From JAEXOD01 sp963667875 (GTDB lineage: Bacteria; Bacteroidota; Ignavibacteria; Ignavibacteriales; Melioribacteraceae), in the NCBI GenBank assembly GCA_963667875.2, contig CAXXGC010000013.1:124001-188000 (forward strand): DNA of 64,000 nt. The letters run 5' to 3'. Below the pieces are notes generated by a model. The model saw only the letters and a program-made list of their open reading frames with translations. It ran no database searches and was not told the origin of the DNA. Shown here in pieces: positions 39,489-47,776 of this stretch (position 1 is the stretch's first letter; each line of letters starts with the position of its first letter). A program made the position numbers and the translations under genes.

Positions 39489-39504
39489 GATGTAAGTTAA
39501 TAAT

Positions 39505-40431
39505 TTATTCGGACCGCGGAGAATCATTATCCTCTGCGGTTTTTTTATAATTTAATGTAAAAGCAAATAAATCAATATTATCAAATGTGAGCAAAATACT
39601 TAAATGATTATTTTGCAGCTTTTTATTATAATTAAAATTAATTTCTTCACTATCCTTAATAAAATTAAATCCTTGTTTTTTTAGGTATTTAAGTATTTCC
39701 TTATAAATTGCAATTCCTAGATCTTTACATTTTAATAAGCTTTGTTCTGTTAATTTATCTGCCTTAATTTTTTCAATTTTCGAATATAGATTAATTAAAC
39801 TTTGTTCGGATGCAATTAAAGAAAGGGATAAACAATAATTATTCATACTATCTGTATAATTACATTTGTATGTTAAATTATCAGGTATTGAAGCAATCTT
39901 ATAATTACGAATAACAATAACATCAAGGTTTATTTTTTTTAATATTGTTTCCTTAATAACATTATCTATTAGTAAATCTAACTGACGCAAAGTATCATCG
40001 ATGCAAATTGTTTTTATAGTTTTATTAATACTATTTGTTTTGGCAATTTCGTTATTATTAATACACTTATAAAAAAAATCATCCAATTTTGGAATTATTT
40101 CTTCTAAGTTATATGGTTTAAATAATATTTGATAAATTCCCAAATCTGCTAATGAGCTAATATATTTTCTATCTAATGCATTAAGCATCACAACAACAGG
40201 AATTGATTTAGTGTCATTATCTAATTTGATTTGTTTTAAAAATTCATATCCTTCTAATTGGGGAAATGGTTGATCAATAAATAAAATTGATGGATTAAAA
40301 TATTTAATCAATGAAATAGAAATTTTAATAAAATCATATGATTTTACTTCAATTGAAAATTTATCTTCCAAAAGTTTATTTAATAAACTTCTTGTTCTGG
40401 GATTATTATCTACTATAATAGCTTTAAGCAT
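39505..40431 (-). CDS. Receiver-domain protein with a non-DNA-binding C-terminal domain
   Basis: Starting at ATG 40431 the product is 308 residues; a GTG two codons upstream is also in frame. Residues 1-125 form a CheY-like receiver with IIVDNN at the acidic pocket, the phospho-acceptor Asp in LFIDQPFPQLEG and the conserved Lys in ILFKPYN. The usual Thr/Ser switch position reads MLNA (Asn), a departure from the consensus. The C-terminal 180 residues have no helix-turn-helix. Their strand-helix pattern (YCLSLSLIASEQSLINLY, then helices and ISILLTF-like strands) is faintly like the CheX/CheC phosphatase fold, but this is not certain. It is the last gene of the minus-strand operon, 37 bases after the aldo/keto reductase gene. 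The end of the reading frame is encoded inside the terminator hairpin of the convergent protease gene. Confidence 0.7.
   Translation of the reverse strand: MLKAIIVDNNPRTRSLLNKLLEDKFSIEVKSYDFIKISISLIKYFNPSILFIDQPFPQLEGYEFLKQIKLDNDTKSIPVVVMLNALDRKYISSLADLGIYQILFKPYNLEEIIPKLDDFFYKCINNNEIAKTNSINKTIKTICIDDTLRQLDLLIDNVIKETILKKINLDVIVIRNYKIASIPDNLTYKCNYTDSMNNYCLSLSLIASEQSLINLYSKIEKIKADKLTEQSLLKCKDLGIAIYKEILKYLKKQGFNFIKDSEEINFNYNKKLQNNHLSILLTFDNIDLFAFTLNYKKTAEDNDSPRSE
39513..39546 (+). terminator. Rho-independent terminator overlapping the end of the convergent gene
   Basis: The stem ACCGCGGAG/CTCTGCGGT (one G-T pair) is followed by seven T residues on the plus strand and ends the M6 protease transcript. 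The same bases code for the last residues of the minus-strand receiver protein. Confidence 0.85.
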
Positions 40432-40468
40432 ATTCACAAATTTTAAATGTTAAAATAATATAATAAAA

Positions 40469-41461
40469 TTATCCTTGATTTTTCATAAATTCAACAATTT
40501 TATAAAAATTCGTTTCATAAAGTCCGTTAATATATAACAAATCATCATGATCCAAATTTACGATTCCTGAAATATTATCTTTTGCTTGAAATTCTGTTTT
40601 AATTCCTGGAATAACCGTTGATACTCCATTAGAGCATAAAACAAAACTTATACTTAAACCTGTTTTAGTTGTGTTATATTTTTTTAATAATTTCCAAACA
40701 TTTTCAGTATCATCTAAAGCCATAGTTAAAATTTCCGGTGTTAGCCTAAAAGCTCTATGATCATTTTTTTCAAATACTGCATTTTTATCAAACTTTCCTG
40801 TAAGAATTCCAAATTGTAATGGCATTCTAGCTATTATTCCATATCCAAGTTTACTTGAAGTTTCAATTAAATCTTTTGCTTTTTGATTAATAACGTTATA
40901 AACAATCTGAAATGAAGATCCAATATTATTATTAATAAAATAATCCGCTTCAGGAAAGGGATCAAAAGTATTTAATGAAATGCCCCAATAACGCACTTTA
41001 CCTTCTTTAGTTAATGTTTCCATGGCTTCAATACATTCACCTTGCCTTAGGTGCTCTAATTTAGCAGAATGGAGTTGATAAAGATCTATATGAGTTCGCT
41101 TAAGACGTAATAAACTTTGTTCACATGCATTAATTATATGTTGTTTTGAATAATCTAAATGTATCGATTGATCGTCTGCAATTTTATGACCAACCTTTGT
41201 TGCAATTATAACATTGTTATTTTTATAAAAAGTTTCACCAATCAAAGATTCCGAATGACCTAAACCATAAAAATCTGCAGTATCATAAAAATTTACACCT
41301 AAATTGTATGCGGCTTTTAATGCTTTAAAAGATTCAGCATCATTAACATTTCCCCAGCCTATGGGTATATTTCCAGCCATCGAGGGACCGCCTATACCCC
41401 AAGCACCAAAACCTATTTCGCTTATTATTAAATCAGTATTCCCGAATTTTCTATAGTTCAT
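40469..41461 (-). CDS. Aldo/keto reductase
   Basis: The 330-residue product is a standard-length AKR barrel. It opens with MNYRKFGNTDLIISEIGFG and has the catalytic tetrad Asp and Tyr in NFYDTADFYG, Lys in IATKVG and His in DLYQLHS. The NADPH-binding end contains SFVLCSNGVSTVIPGIK. It most resembles the AKR groups with broad carbonyl or sugar-aldehyde substrates; the physiological substrate is unknown. It lies eight bases after the outer-membrane barrel gene and so belongs to the packed operon whose ligase and decarboxylase-like members are described below. There it could reduce an aldehyde intermediate, but that is an inference. Confidence 0.87.
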   Translation of the reverse strand: MNYRKFGNTDLIISEIGFGAWGIGGPSMAGNIPIGWGNVNDAESFKALKAAYNLGVNFYDTADFYGLGHSESLIGETFYKNNNVIIATKVGHKIADDQSIHLDYSKQHIINACEQSLLRLKRTHIDLYQLHSAKLEHLRQGECIEAMETLTKEGKVRYWGISLNTFDPFPEADYFINNNIGSSFQIVYNVINQKAKDLIETSSKLGYGIIARMPLQFGILTGKFDKNAVFEKNDHRAFRLTPEILTMALDDTENVWKLLKKYNTTKTGLSISFVLCSNGVSTVIPGIKTEFQAKDNISGIVNLDHDDLLYINGLYETNFYKIVEFMKNQG

Positions 41462-41469
41462 TTGTTAAC

Positions 41470-42339
41470 CTAGATTAATTGAAAAACATAATATCTTAAC
41501 CCCATAGAATAATAATTTATTTTTGAATGGTCAAGCGTTAAATACTGATATGTAAAATTAATTCTTAATTTAGTAATTAATTCATAATCAATTTTGCCGG
41601 AGAATGAAAAATTTTGAGTATCATCTTGATTAAAAAATGTTAGGTAGTCTGTGTTAAAATAATAAGCTCTTTTTCCTGTTGAAACTTCAGCTCGTAAAAA
41701 TAATTGCAATGAAGCGTAATAATTAATTGAGATATTATTAGAAAACAATTTTCTATTATCATCTGATGATTCACCTTGCAGAAATTCTTCGTAAATTGGC
41801 AAATCTGATTTTACTGTTGTATAAGTTCCTCTGTATGAAATAATAAGCTGCGGCAGGGTAATCCAATCAAAAATAATTTGGGCTTGATTAATTTTTGTTG
41901 ATTTGTGCCCATTAACATTGATATACGAATAACCCAATCCACCATAAAAACTATCAAAATATCTTAAAAACGAAACATTATAAATATTAGTAAAATCTTT
42001 GTAGGTAAATTCATATGGTTTATAATCATAACTCCCATCTAAATATCCATAATTAAATTTTACGTAATATGGATATAGATTTTTTAATCCGCTTATAAGA
42101 AAAAAATCTTGTTTATACTTAAATTCAGCCTTATCATTAAGAACAGTTTTATCGTAACCCAATGTTAATAAATCATAATAATTAAAAGCAAACGCAACAT
42201 AAGCAGAGTAACCTTGTGAAGTTTTATTTTTATTATAGTTTCCATAAGTATAAAAAGATGATGGAGTGACTGATAAGTTAAAATCCTGAGCAAATGAATT
42301 TATATAAAATATTATTAAAAATATTATGAATTTTTTCAT
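41470..42339 (-). CDS. Putative outer-membrane beta-barrel protein
   Basis: The 289-residue protein has a short signal peptide (ending NSFAQ, residue 18). It then shows regular alternation of aromatic and polar residues typical of barrel strands (QGYSAYVAFAFNYYDLLTLGY, YYVKFNYGYLDGSY, LRINFTYQYLTL), and it ends in LRYYVFQLI. There is no TonB box and no plug. It is preceded by a TPR lipoprotein gene that it overlaps by four bases (ATGA), an arrangement reminiscent of YaiO-type TPR-plus-barrel proteins, though I cannot confirm that family. It may form the outer-membrane exit or anchoring site for whatever the operon produces. Confidence 0.65.
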   Translation of the reverse strand: MKKFIIFLIIFYINSFAQDFNLSVTPSSFYTYGNYNKNKTSQGYSAYVAFAFNYYDLLTLGYDKTVLNDKAEFKYKQDFFLISGLKNLYPYYVKFNYGYLDGSYDYKPYEFTYKDFTNIYNVSFLRYFDSFYGGLGYSYINVNGHKSTKINQAQIIFDWITLPQLIISYRGTYTTVKSDLPIYEEFLQGESSDDNRKLFSNNISINYYASLQLFLRAEVSTGKRAYYFNTDYLTFFNQDDTQNFSFSGKIDYELITKLRINFTYQYLTLDHSKINYYSMGLRYYVFQLI

Positions 42340-42965
42340 TTACAAGCTTCCAATCCTTGTTTTGCACTTTCATCATTAACATTATTAATAAGTGCATTTA
42401 TAAAATATTCTTTTGCCTTCAATTTATTATCTAAGTTAAGCAATGTCCACCCTAAATATAAATTTAGACTATAGTCGGAAGAATATAAAGGATACATTTT
42501 GCTAAAGAAATTTTTAGCTGTAGGATAATTTTTTTTGTAATAATATATTATTCCCAATTTGAGATTTGCAGTATAATTATTATTATCTATTTCCAATATT
42601 TTTTTGTAAATTTCTATTAAATCATCTGTTTTACCTAAAGCATCATATGGATAAGTCAAACCTAATAACGATTCAATACTTTTATTACTCGTCAATCGAA
42701 AAGCTTCGTTATAATATTTAATCGATTCGGTATATTTTTTATTATTAAAATATAACCATCCTAAGCGCAAATTAGTTAAATAGTCTTCTGAGAAATCGTT
42801 CTTAATCTTTTCGATTTCTTTTAATGCCAAATCATATTTGCTTTCTTTTTCGTATTGAATAGATTTAGTAAATGCGTTCAATTTATCAGTTTGTCTATCT
42901 TTACAATTATATGATATAAATGTTACAAATAATATCACTATTATAAACCAATGTTTTTGTTTCAT
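42336..42965 (-). CDS. TPR-repeat lipoprotein
   Basis: The 209-residue product has a signal segment with a probable lipidation Cys at about residue 21 (FISYNC). Four or five tetratricopeptide repeats follow (LRLGWLYFNNKKYTESIKYY, LKLGIIYYYKKNYPTAKNFF, LYLGWTLLNLDNKLKAKEYF). TPRs form a solenoid for protein-protein contact. Its stop overlaps the barrel gene start, and its start overlaps the transporter-peptidase gene by four bases, so translation is coupled on both sides. A periplasmic scaffold linking the inner-membrane fusion protein to the outer-membrane barrel is a reasonable but untested idea. Confidence 0.8.
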   Translation of the reverse strand: MKQKHWFIIVILFVTFISYNCKDRQTDKLNAFTKSIQYEKESKYDLALKEIEKIKNDFSEDYLTNLRLGWLYFNNKKYTESIKYYNEAFRLTSNKSIESLLGLTYPYDALGKTDDLIEIYKKILEIDNNNYTANLKLGIIYYYKKNYPTAKNFFSKMYPLYSSDYSLNLYLGWTLLNLDNKLKAKEYFINALINNVNDESAKQGLEACK

Positions 42966-45121
42966 ATTGTTGTGTCCTCGTTGTATACAAATTTTGCGGT
43001 AAAATTATATTTTGTGTTTTTATATGAATATTCTGAAAAACATCCTTCATTATTAATTATTAGTTCACCTTTTCCGGCATGTTTGTAAAATGAAAAAAGA
43101 CTTTTTCCAAATATTTTGGTTTCAGCTTGTAAATGAAAATTATCGTCATCCTGTTTATTAATTGAATAACTATAATTAACCTTTGATTTAATTTGTTCAC
43201 CTAAAGTTAAAAAGAATTCCGACACAAATCTAATAATACTCTTATCAACCAAATGAAGCGGGTATTCATCCTCCCATGTTAAAAAGTTTTTATACATAAA
43301 TGGCACTTTTAAAGCCAATAAATAAAAGAAATATAAGGCCGAATTTTTATTCCCAAAAAAATTAGTTATGTAAAACACTTTTTCCACATGATATAAAAAA
43401 GCTGTTGAACCATTATTTGATTTTATAAACAATTGATTATTTATATCAATATCTACTTCCCAATTTTCTGTGAATGTTTCATTATTAAGCATATATTCAA
43501 TTTCATATTCGTCACCTATTTGAAAGTTAAATGCTCTTTTTATCTTTTTGTGAACCTCAATATTGCTTACTTTGCTGTTTTCTTTCGGAAAATCAAAAGT
43601 TCTTAATAAATAATAATCATCTTGCTGTTCAATAAAATGAGAGATTGGAAATTCAAATGTTTTGTCTCCAATTTTATTGGTCAACTGAAATTGAAAATGT
43701 AAATGCGGATAGGGGGATCTGCCGCTATTACCACAATAGGCTATAATTTCACCTTTTTCTACGTAATCACCAAGTTTAAACTTAAATGATTTTTGTTTTA
43801 AGTGTGAAAGTGATGAAAACAAACCGCTTCCATGATCAATTACAATTGTATTACCCCAATTGTTTTTAATATTTATTTCTGAAACCTTATTATCTGGTAC
43901 ATTATCAACTAAATTTACAATCTTGCCGGCTAATGGAGCCACTACAGGTAGATTAAAACATAAATAATCGGTTAAATTGTCACCGGAATTTGAAAATTCG
44001 TCATTTGAATTATCTTTTATTATAAAATCCCAGGCATTTTTAAATCTTTGTTTATGAGTGTGTTTTCCGTTAATACCTTGAGAAACAAACCACTCGCCAA
44101 AAACAGGTAATTCGGTAAATAATAGTTTAAATCTATCAAAACGAAATTTTCTGTTATTGTGATAATAAAAATTTTCTTCAGGAGATCCTGGAGCAAAATA
44201 TAGCAGCACTAAATCAGTTTGCTCCTTCCTAAATTTTAAGCTATACAATACCGAAAGGACTACAATATTAAATGGTAAAACAACAACGGGTAACAAATAA
44301 CCAATTAGTAATTTCCCAAAAAATCCCGTAAAAACCACTACCATTAAGGTTGATAATACTATTAAGGGTACTGTTTTTTTTGAAATTAAAATAAGAGTAC
44401 CTCCTAAAGCAAACGAAGTTAATATTGAATTAAATGAAGTAATCAATAATAAATCATTATCAAAATAGGGGAATACCAAACTTAAAATGAAATAATTTAA
44501 CGAATAAGCAATTAAACTGTTAATAAAAAGTACCCTGGAAAAAAACAATATTCCTATGCTTAATATTATCCCTGTAAGTATACTCTTTTGAAAAAAGATT
44601 ATAGCCAGAGATTTAAAATAATAAGCAACCGGGGTAATCATTGATTCAAAAATAGGAAATTCCTTAAAAAAGTTTACATTTCTAAAATAAACTGTATTAT
44701 AGTTTGTAATAAAAATTAAAAAGATATATAAACTAATAATAAACGGTAAACTTAAACCCGGCAAATTAAATGCAGTGGCCAAATAATGTTCCAACACAGC
44801 TGAAATAAAAAACGTAATAATTATAAATATTATAAAAAATAAGATAATTTGAAAATTTATTTCAAAATAAAATGGTATTGCCGATCCAAACAATATACCA
44901 TTAAAACCATAAAATCCGGTTTTAATTCTATCTTTATCAAATTTTAATAAAAATGCCACTAAATTAGAAATAAGTAATCCTGTTAATCCAAAAATACCTA
45001 TTTCAGGAATAATAAAAGTAGCACATAAAGCAAGGGCACCAAACCATCTACGATTGCTAAATAAAATTTGCGAGTAACTGTAAAAGATAGAATCAAAGAA
45101 ATAATTTATTTTTTCTTTCAA
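42962..45121 (-). CDS. Urea-transporter-like membrane protein fused to an M23 peptidase domain
   Basis: In this 719-residue protein residues 1-300 resemble urea transporters (UT family). There are about ten hydrophobic helices, with GFNGILFGSAIPF and LPGLSLPF corresponding to two UT signatures. After a linker there is an M23/LytM domain (about 385-480) with VVAPLAGKIV, NTIVIDHGSGLFSSLSHL and the HLHFQ motif. The first metal-ligand motif HxxxD is not present; the aligned stretch reads DNLTD, so the first His appears replaced and the domain may be inactive. The last 230 residues match nothing I recognise. The topology would put the M23 part outside the cytoplasm if the helix number is even. The gene lies in the middle of the operon, seven bases after the decarboxylase-like gene. 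Confidence 0.78.
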   Translation of the reverse strand: MKEKINYFFDSIFYSYSQILFSNRRWFGALALCATFIIPEIGIFGLTGLLISNLVAFLLKFDKDRIKTGFYGFNGILFGSAIPFYFEINFQIILFFIIFIIITFFISAVLEHYLATAFNLPGLSLPFIISLYIFLIFITNYNTVYFRNVNFFKEFPIFESMITPVAYYFKSLAIIFFQKSILTGIILSIGILFFSRVLFINSLIAYSLNYFILSLVFPYFDNDLLLITSFNSILTSFALGGTLILISKKTVPLIVLSTLMVVVFTGFFGKLLIGYLLPVVVLPFNIVVLSVLYSLKFRKEQTDLVLLYFAPGSPEENFYYHNNRKFRFDRFKLLFTELPVFGEWFVSQGINGKHTHKQRFKNAWDFIIKDNSNDEFSNSGDNLTDYLCFNLPVVAPLAGKIVNLVDNVPDNKVSEINIKNNWGNTIVIDHGSGLFSSLSHLKQKSFKFKLGDYVEKGEIIAYCGNSGRSPYPHLHFQFQLTNKIGDKTFEFPISHFIEQQDDYYLLRTFDFPKENSKVSNIEVHKKIKRAFNFQIGDEYEIEYMLNNETFTENWEVDIDINNQLFIKSNNGSTAFLYHVEKVFYITNFFGNKNSALYFFYLLALKVPFMYKNFLTWEDEYPLHLVDKSIIRFVSEFFLTLGEQIKSKVNYSYSINKQDDDNFHLQAETKIFGKSLFSFYKHAGKGELIINNEGCFSEYSYKNTKYNFTAKFVYNEDTTI

Positions 45122-45128
45122 AAGTCAC

Positions 45129-46481
45129 CTAAAAATGATTTAATTTTTCTGGAATTCTTTCATTATTTTCAATATTCATTATTGTTTCCAATTCTCTGAT
45201 AATTTCAATTGTACCGTCTTCCATAATCATAACTACTTTTGGTCTCATTGTAATAAACTGCATCCATTGTGTCATGTTATATGCACCTACATAATGAATT
45301 ACCAAATGGTCTCCAACTTTTACTGAAGGGAATAATATTTCTTCCCGAAGACAGTCAATATTCATACATAAAGGCCCGTAAATTGAGGAATTTTCAGTAA
45401 ACTGAGTTGTTGGCTGAGCGGGTATAATTTTATGTTTATACCAAAAACTAGTAAATAAAATATTTACACCAGCATCAATTATAATTGCTCTTCTTCCATC
45501 AGAAAGTCTTTTGTTTGCTAAAACAGTAGTAATCAAATATCCCGCATCATCAATCAGTGCACGGCCGGTTTCCAGAATTAAAGTTGGCATTTCGTCATTG
45601 CTTAACCGCATTGTAAATAAAGGAGATGTAATGGCTTCGGCATATTGCTCCAAAGATGGCAACATCTCATCGGCTGAAAGATATTGGCCTTTAAGAGTAT
45701 TGTTTGATGGCAATCCGCCGCCAATATCAATATAATCCAACAAAACATCATGATCATTGCGTAAATAATTTGCTAAATCTACAAGTTTAGTTACTGCAAT
45801 TTTATAAGCATCAGTACTCATCATATAAGTACCAATATGCGAATGAAGACCAACAATATTTAATTTTTTTACATGAACTATCCTTCTCAGAGCTTCTAAT
45901 GCTTCACCATTTTCATAATTAAACCCAAATCTATCCCATTTGGGATATATCCCTGTATCCATGTTCACTCTAATTGCTACATCAGCAGTTAAATTTAATT
46001 CATCAACAATTTCAATAATTAAATAGAGTTCATCAAAATGATCTATGTGAATTTTAGCTTTTTCCTTTATTGCTTTTTCTAAAGCTTGTCTGCTTTTAGC
46101 CGGACCGTTAAAAATTATTTTAGATCCAGGCATACCTGCATTTCTAGCTTTATCATATTCAAATTCGCTTACTACTTCGGCCCATGAACCTTCCTGGTGA
46201 AAAGTATTACAAACTGCTTTTAGATAGTTTGTTTTATACGACCAGGCAAATTGGATTTTTGGATATCGCGTTTTAAAGATTCTATATGCATTTTTTTGAT
46301 TTTCTCGAATCCTTTTTTCTGATAAAACGAATAAAGGTGATCCAAATTTATCAGCTAAATCTTTTACTTGAATTCCTTCAATATCCGATTTATACTGCGA
46401 AACAGGCGCACTGCCAAATTTATTCATAAATCCGGAATAATGTTTTGTTATTACCGGCCTTTCATATAATTTTTTAGCCAT
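45129..46481 (-). CDS. PLP-dependent decarboxylase-like enzyme (fold type III, LysA-like)
   Basis: The 450-residue protein has an alanine-racemase-like barrel with the PLP lysine Lys83 in FAWSYKTN, the GLHSHIGTY segment and the phosphate-binding GGGLPSN. The C-terminal beta domain has LETGRALI, GPLCMNIDCL and GAYNMTQW. These are the marks of diaminopimelate and related amino-acid decarboxylases. There is an extra N-terminal segment of about 40 residues, and the Cys of GPLC is kept. It overlaps the ATP-grasp gene by eight bases. This context does not fit a lysine operon, so a specialised decarboxylase, or an enzyme acting on a carrier-bound amino acid, is more likely than housekeeping LysA. 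Confidence 0.86.
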   Translation of the reverse strand: MAKKLYERPVITKHYSGFMNKFGSAPVSQYKSDIEGIQVKDLADKFGSPLFVLSEKRIRENQKNAYRIFKTRYPKIQFAWSYKTNYLKAVCNTFHQEGSWAEVVSEFEYDKARNAGMPGSKIIFNGPAKSRQALEKAIKEKAKIHIDHFDELYLIIEIVDELNLTADVAIRVNMDTGIYPKWDRFGFNYENGEALEALRRIVHVKKLNIVGLHSHIGTYMMSTDAYKIAVTKLVDLANYLRNDHDVLLDYIDIGGGLPSNNTLKGQYLSADEMLPSLEQYAEAITSPLFTMRLSNDEMPTLILETGRALIDDAGYLITTVLANKRLSDGRRAIIIDAGVNILFTSFWYKHKIIPAQPTTQFTENSSIYGPLCMNIDCLREEILFPSVKVGDHLVIHYVGAYNMTQWMQFITMRPKVVMIMEDGTIEIIRELETIMNIENNERIPEKLNHF

Positions 46482-47517
46482 GATTTAATTCTCCATTAAC
46501 AGTAAATTCTTCAAATCTTTTAATATCCGTTATATAATCCCACGAATATCGAATAAACATTTTACCAACTTCGTAACTTTCAAATGATTTTACTTCTTTA
46601 CCTAATGCCATTTGGACTAATGCTTCTGGTAAATTTTGCCCGGCAGCAACCGCAAGATAAACCCAAGCAGGGAATCTTGGATTAATTTCCAGCAGATAAT
46701 ATTCGTTTGATTTTTTTTCTTTAACAAACTCTAACTCAATTCCACTTTTCCAGCTTAACTTTTCAATAATATCTTTAGAAAGATTTATTAATTCCTGATC
46801 ATCTAAAGTAATTCCAGCCCAGCCTTTTCCTTTATCTGTAATATATAATTTTTTCATGGGTACTGCACCAATAGTTTTGCCGGTACCATCACCTAAAGCA
46901 CAAACATTATATTCATCTCCTCCAATAAATTCTTGGATGATAATTGGCAGCCCCCATTTAAATCTAATTTTATTAAATGCCGTTACTGCTTCATCAAAGT
47001 TATTTACTATATAGGCGTCATAAAAAATTCCTTTTACTACAACCGGATAAGATAATTTTGAAGGGATTTCATATAAATCATGAATTGAATTAGCTAATAC
47101 ATTTGTAGGAGCTTTAAAATTATTGAGTTTGCAAAATTCAAACAGTTTATCTTTTGCCCGTAAATTTAATTGGTCTAAATCGGGAAGATATGTTTTTATT
47201 CCTAATTTTTCAAATCTAGGTACCAATTTGATAAAACCGTATAATTCAGAATCTAATGTTGGAATTATAATATCAATTGGCAATTTAGAGTGAATAAAAG
47301 CTATTCGTTGATATAAGGTTTCAAGTCCCGCAGATGGATAGGGAATAATGAAATTATTATTAGCTACATTTTCCATATAAGGACCGGGTTCAAGTGTATC
47401 GTAAATTAATCCAATAATTTCTGCATTTAGAACCTTTGAGTCTCTAAGTCCTCTTATAACCGGAACACCAGGTCCCGGACTATCAATATTGTTTAATCCC
47501 GTGACAGCTATTCTCAT
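46474..47517 (-). CDS. ATP-grasp ligase
   Basis: The 347-residue product has the three-part ATP-grasp layout. An N-terminal Rossmann-like domain (MRIAVTGLNN, DIIIPTLDSEL) is followed by the central YPVVVKG loop and IIQEFIGGDEYNV for nucleotide contact. The metal-binding end is LEINPRFPAWV. It is closest in feel to carbamoyl-phosphate-synthase-like and peptide-ligase members (PylC/LysX-like), which join a carboxylate to an amine or thiol using ATP. The gene overlaps both neighbours, the PqqD-like gene by four bases (ATGA) and the decarboxylase-like gene by eight. This suggests the three act together. The substrates cannot be read from the sequence. Confidence 0.87.
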   Translation of the reverse strand: MRIAVTGLNNIDSPGPGVPVIRGLRDSKVLNAEIIGLIYDTLEPGPYMENVANNNFIIPYPSAGLETLYQRIAFIHSKLPIDIIIPTLDSELYGFIKLVPRFEKLGIKTYLPDLDQLNLRAKDKLFEFCKLNNFKAPTNVLANSIHDLYEIPSKLSYPVVVKGIFYDAYIVNNFDEAVTAFNKIRFKWGLPIIIQEFIGGDEYNVCALGDGTGKTIGAVPMKKLYITDKGKGWAGITLDDQELINLSKDIIEKLSWKSGIELEFVKEKKSNEYYLLEINPRFPAWVYLAVAAGQNLPEALVQMALGKEVKSFESYEVGKMFIRYSWDYITDIKRFEEFTVNGELNHG

Positions 47518-47768
47518 ATCTCTTTTAACACATTTAAGTTTTTTAATTGATTTAAGAAATCATTTAAATCATTAGTTATAGTTTTTGTTTCCGCATCATA
47601 TTCATCTGATAAATAATCTATTATTTCGTTATAACTTTTATCAACTTTTAACAGCTTAATTATTTCGCTTCCTAAAAAATTTACAGTAAAAGTTTCTCCT
47701 GTAGTAGGCAGAAAAATAAATCCGCTATCACTAATTGCTATATTGGAAGGTATTTTAAGGTTATTCAT
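47514..47768 (-). CDS. PqqD-like peptide-binding protein
   Basis: The 84-residue protein matches the compact winged-helix PqqD pattern. It has a beta-hairpin (SGFIFLPTTGETFTVN), then LGSEIIKLL, a second helix (YNEIIDYLSDEYD) and a last helix with DLNDFLNQLKNLNVL. PqqD proteins and related RRE domains bind the leader part of ribosomally made peptides and present them to modifying enzymes; some stand-alone members have other roles. No radical SAM maturase and no obvious precursor peptide gene is adjacent. A ligase of the ATP-grasp family is. The gene starts the enzyme part of the operon, eight bases after a T9SS-exported protein gene. Confidence 0.75.
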   Translation of the reverse strand: MNNLKIPSNIAISDSGFIFLPTTGETFTVNFLGSEIIKLLKVDKSYNEIIDYLSDEYDAETKTITNDLNDFLNQLKNLNVLKEI

Positions 47769-47776
47769 TTATATTC

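Noticed and set aside
45129..46481. Housekeeping diaminopimelate decarboxylase (lysA)
   Set aside because: The fold fits, but the N-terminal extension and the operon partners do not; the specific name is not supported.
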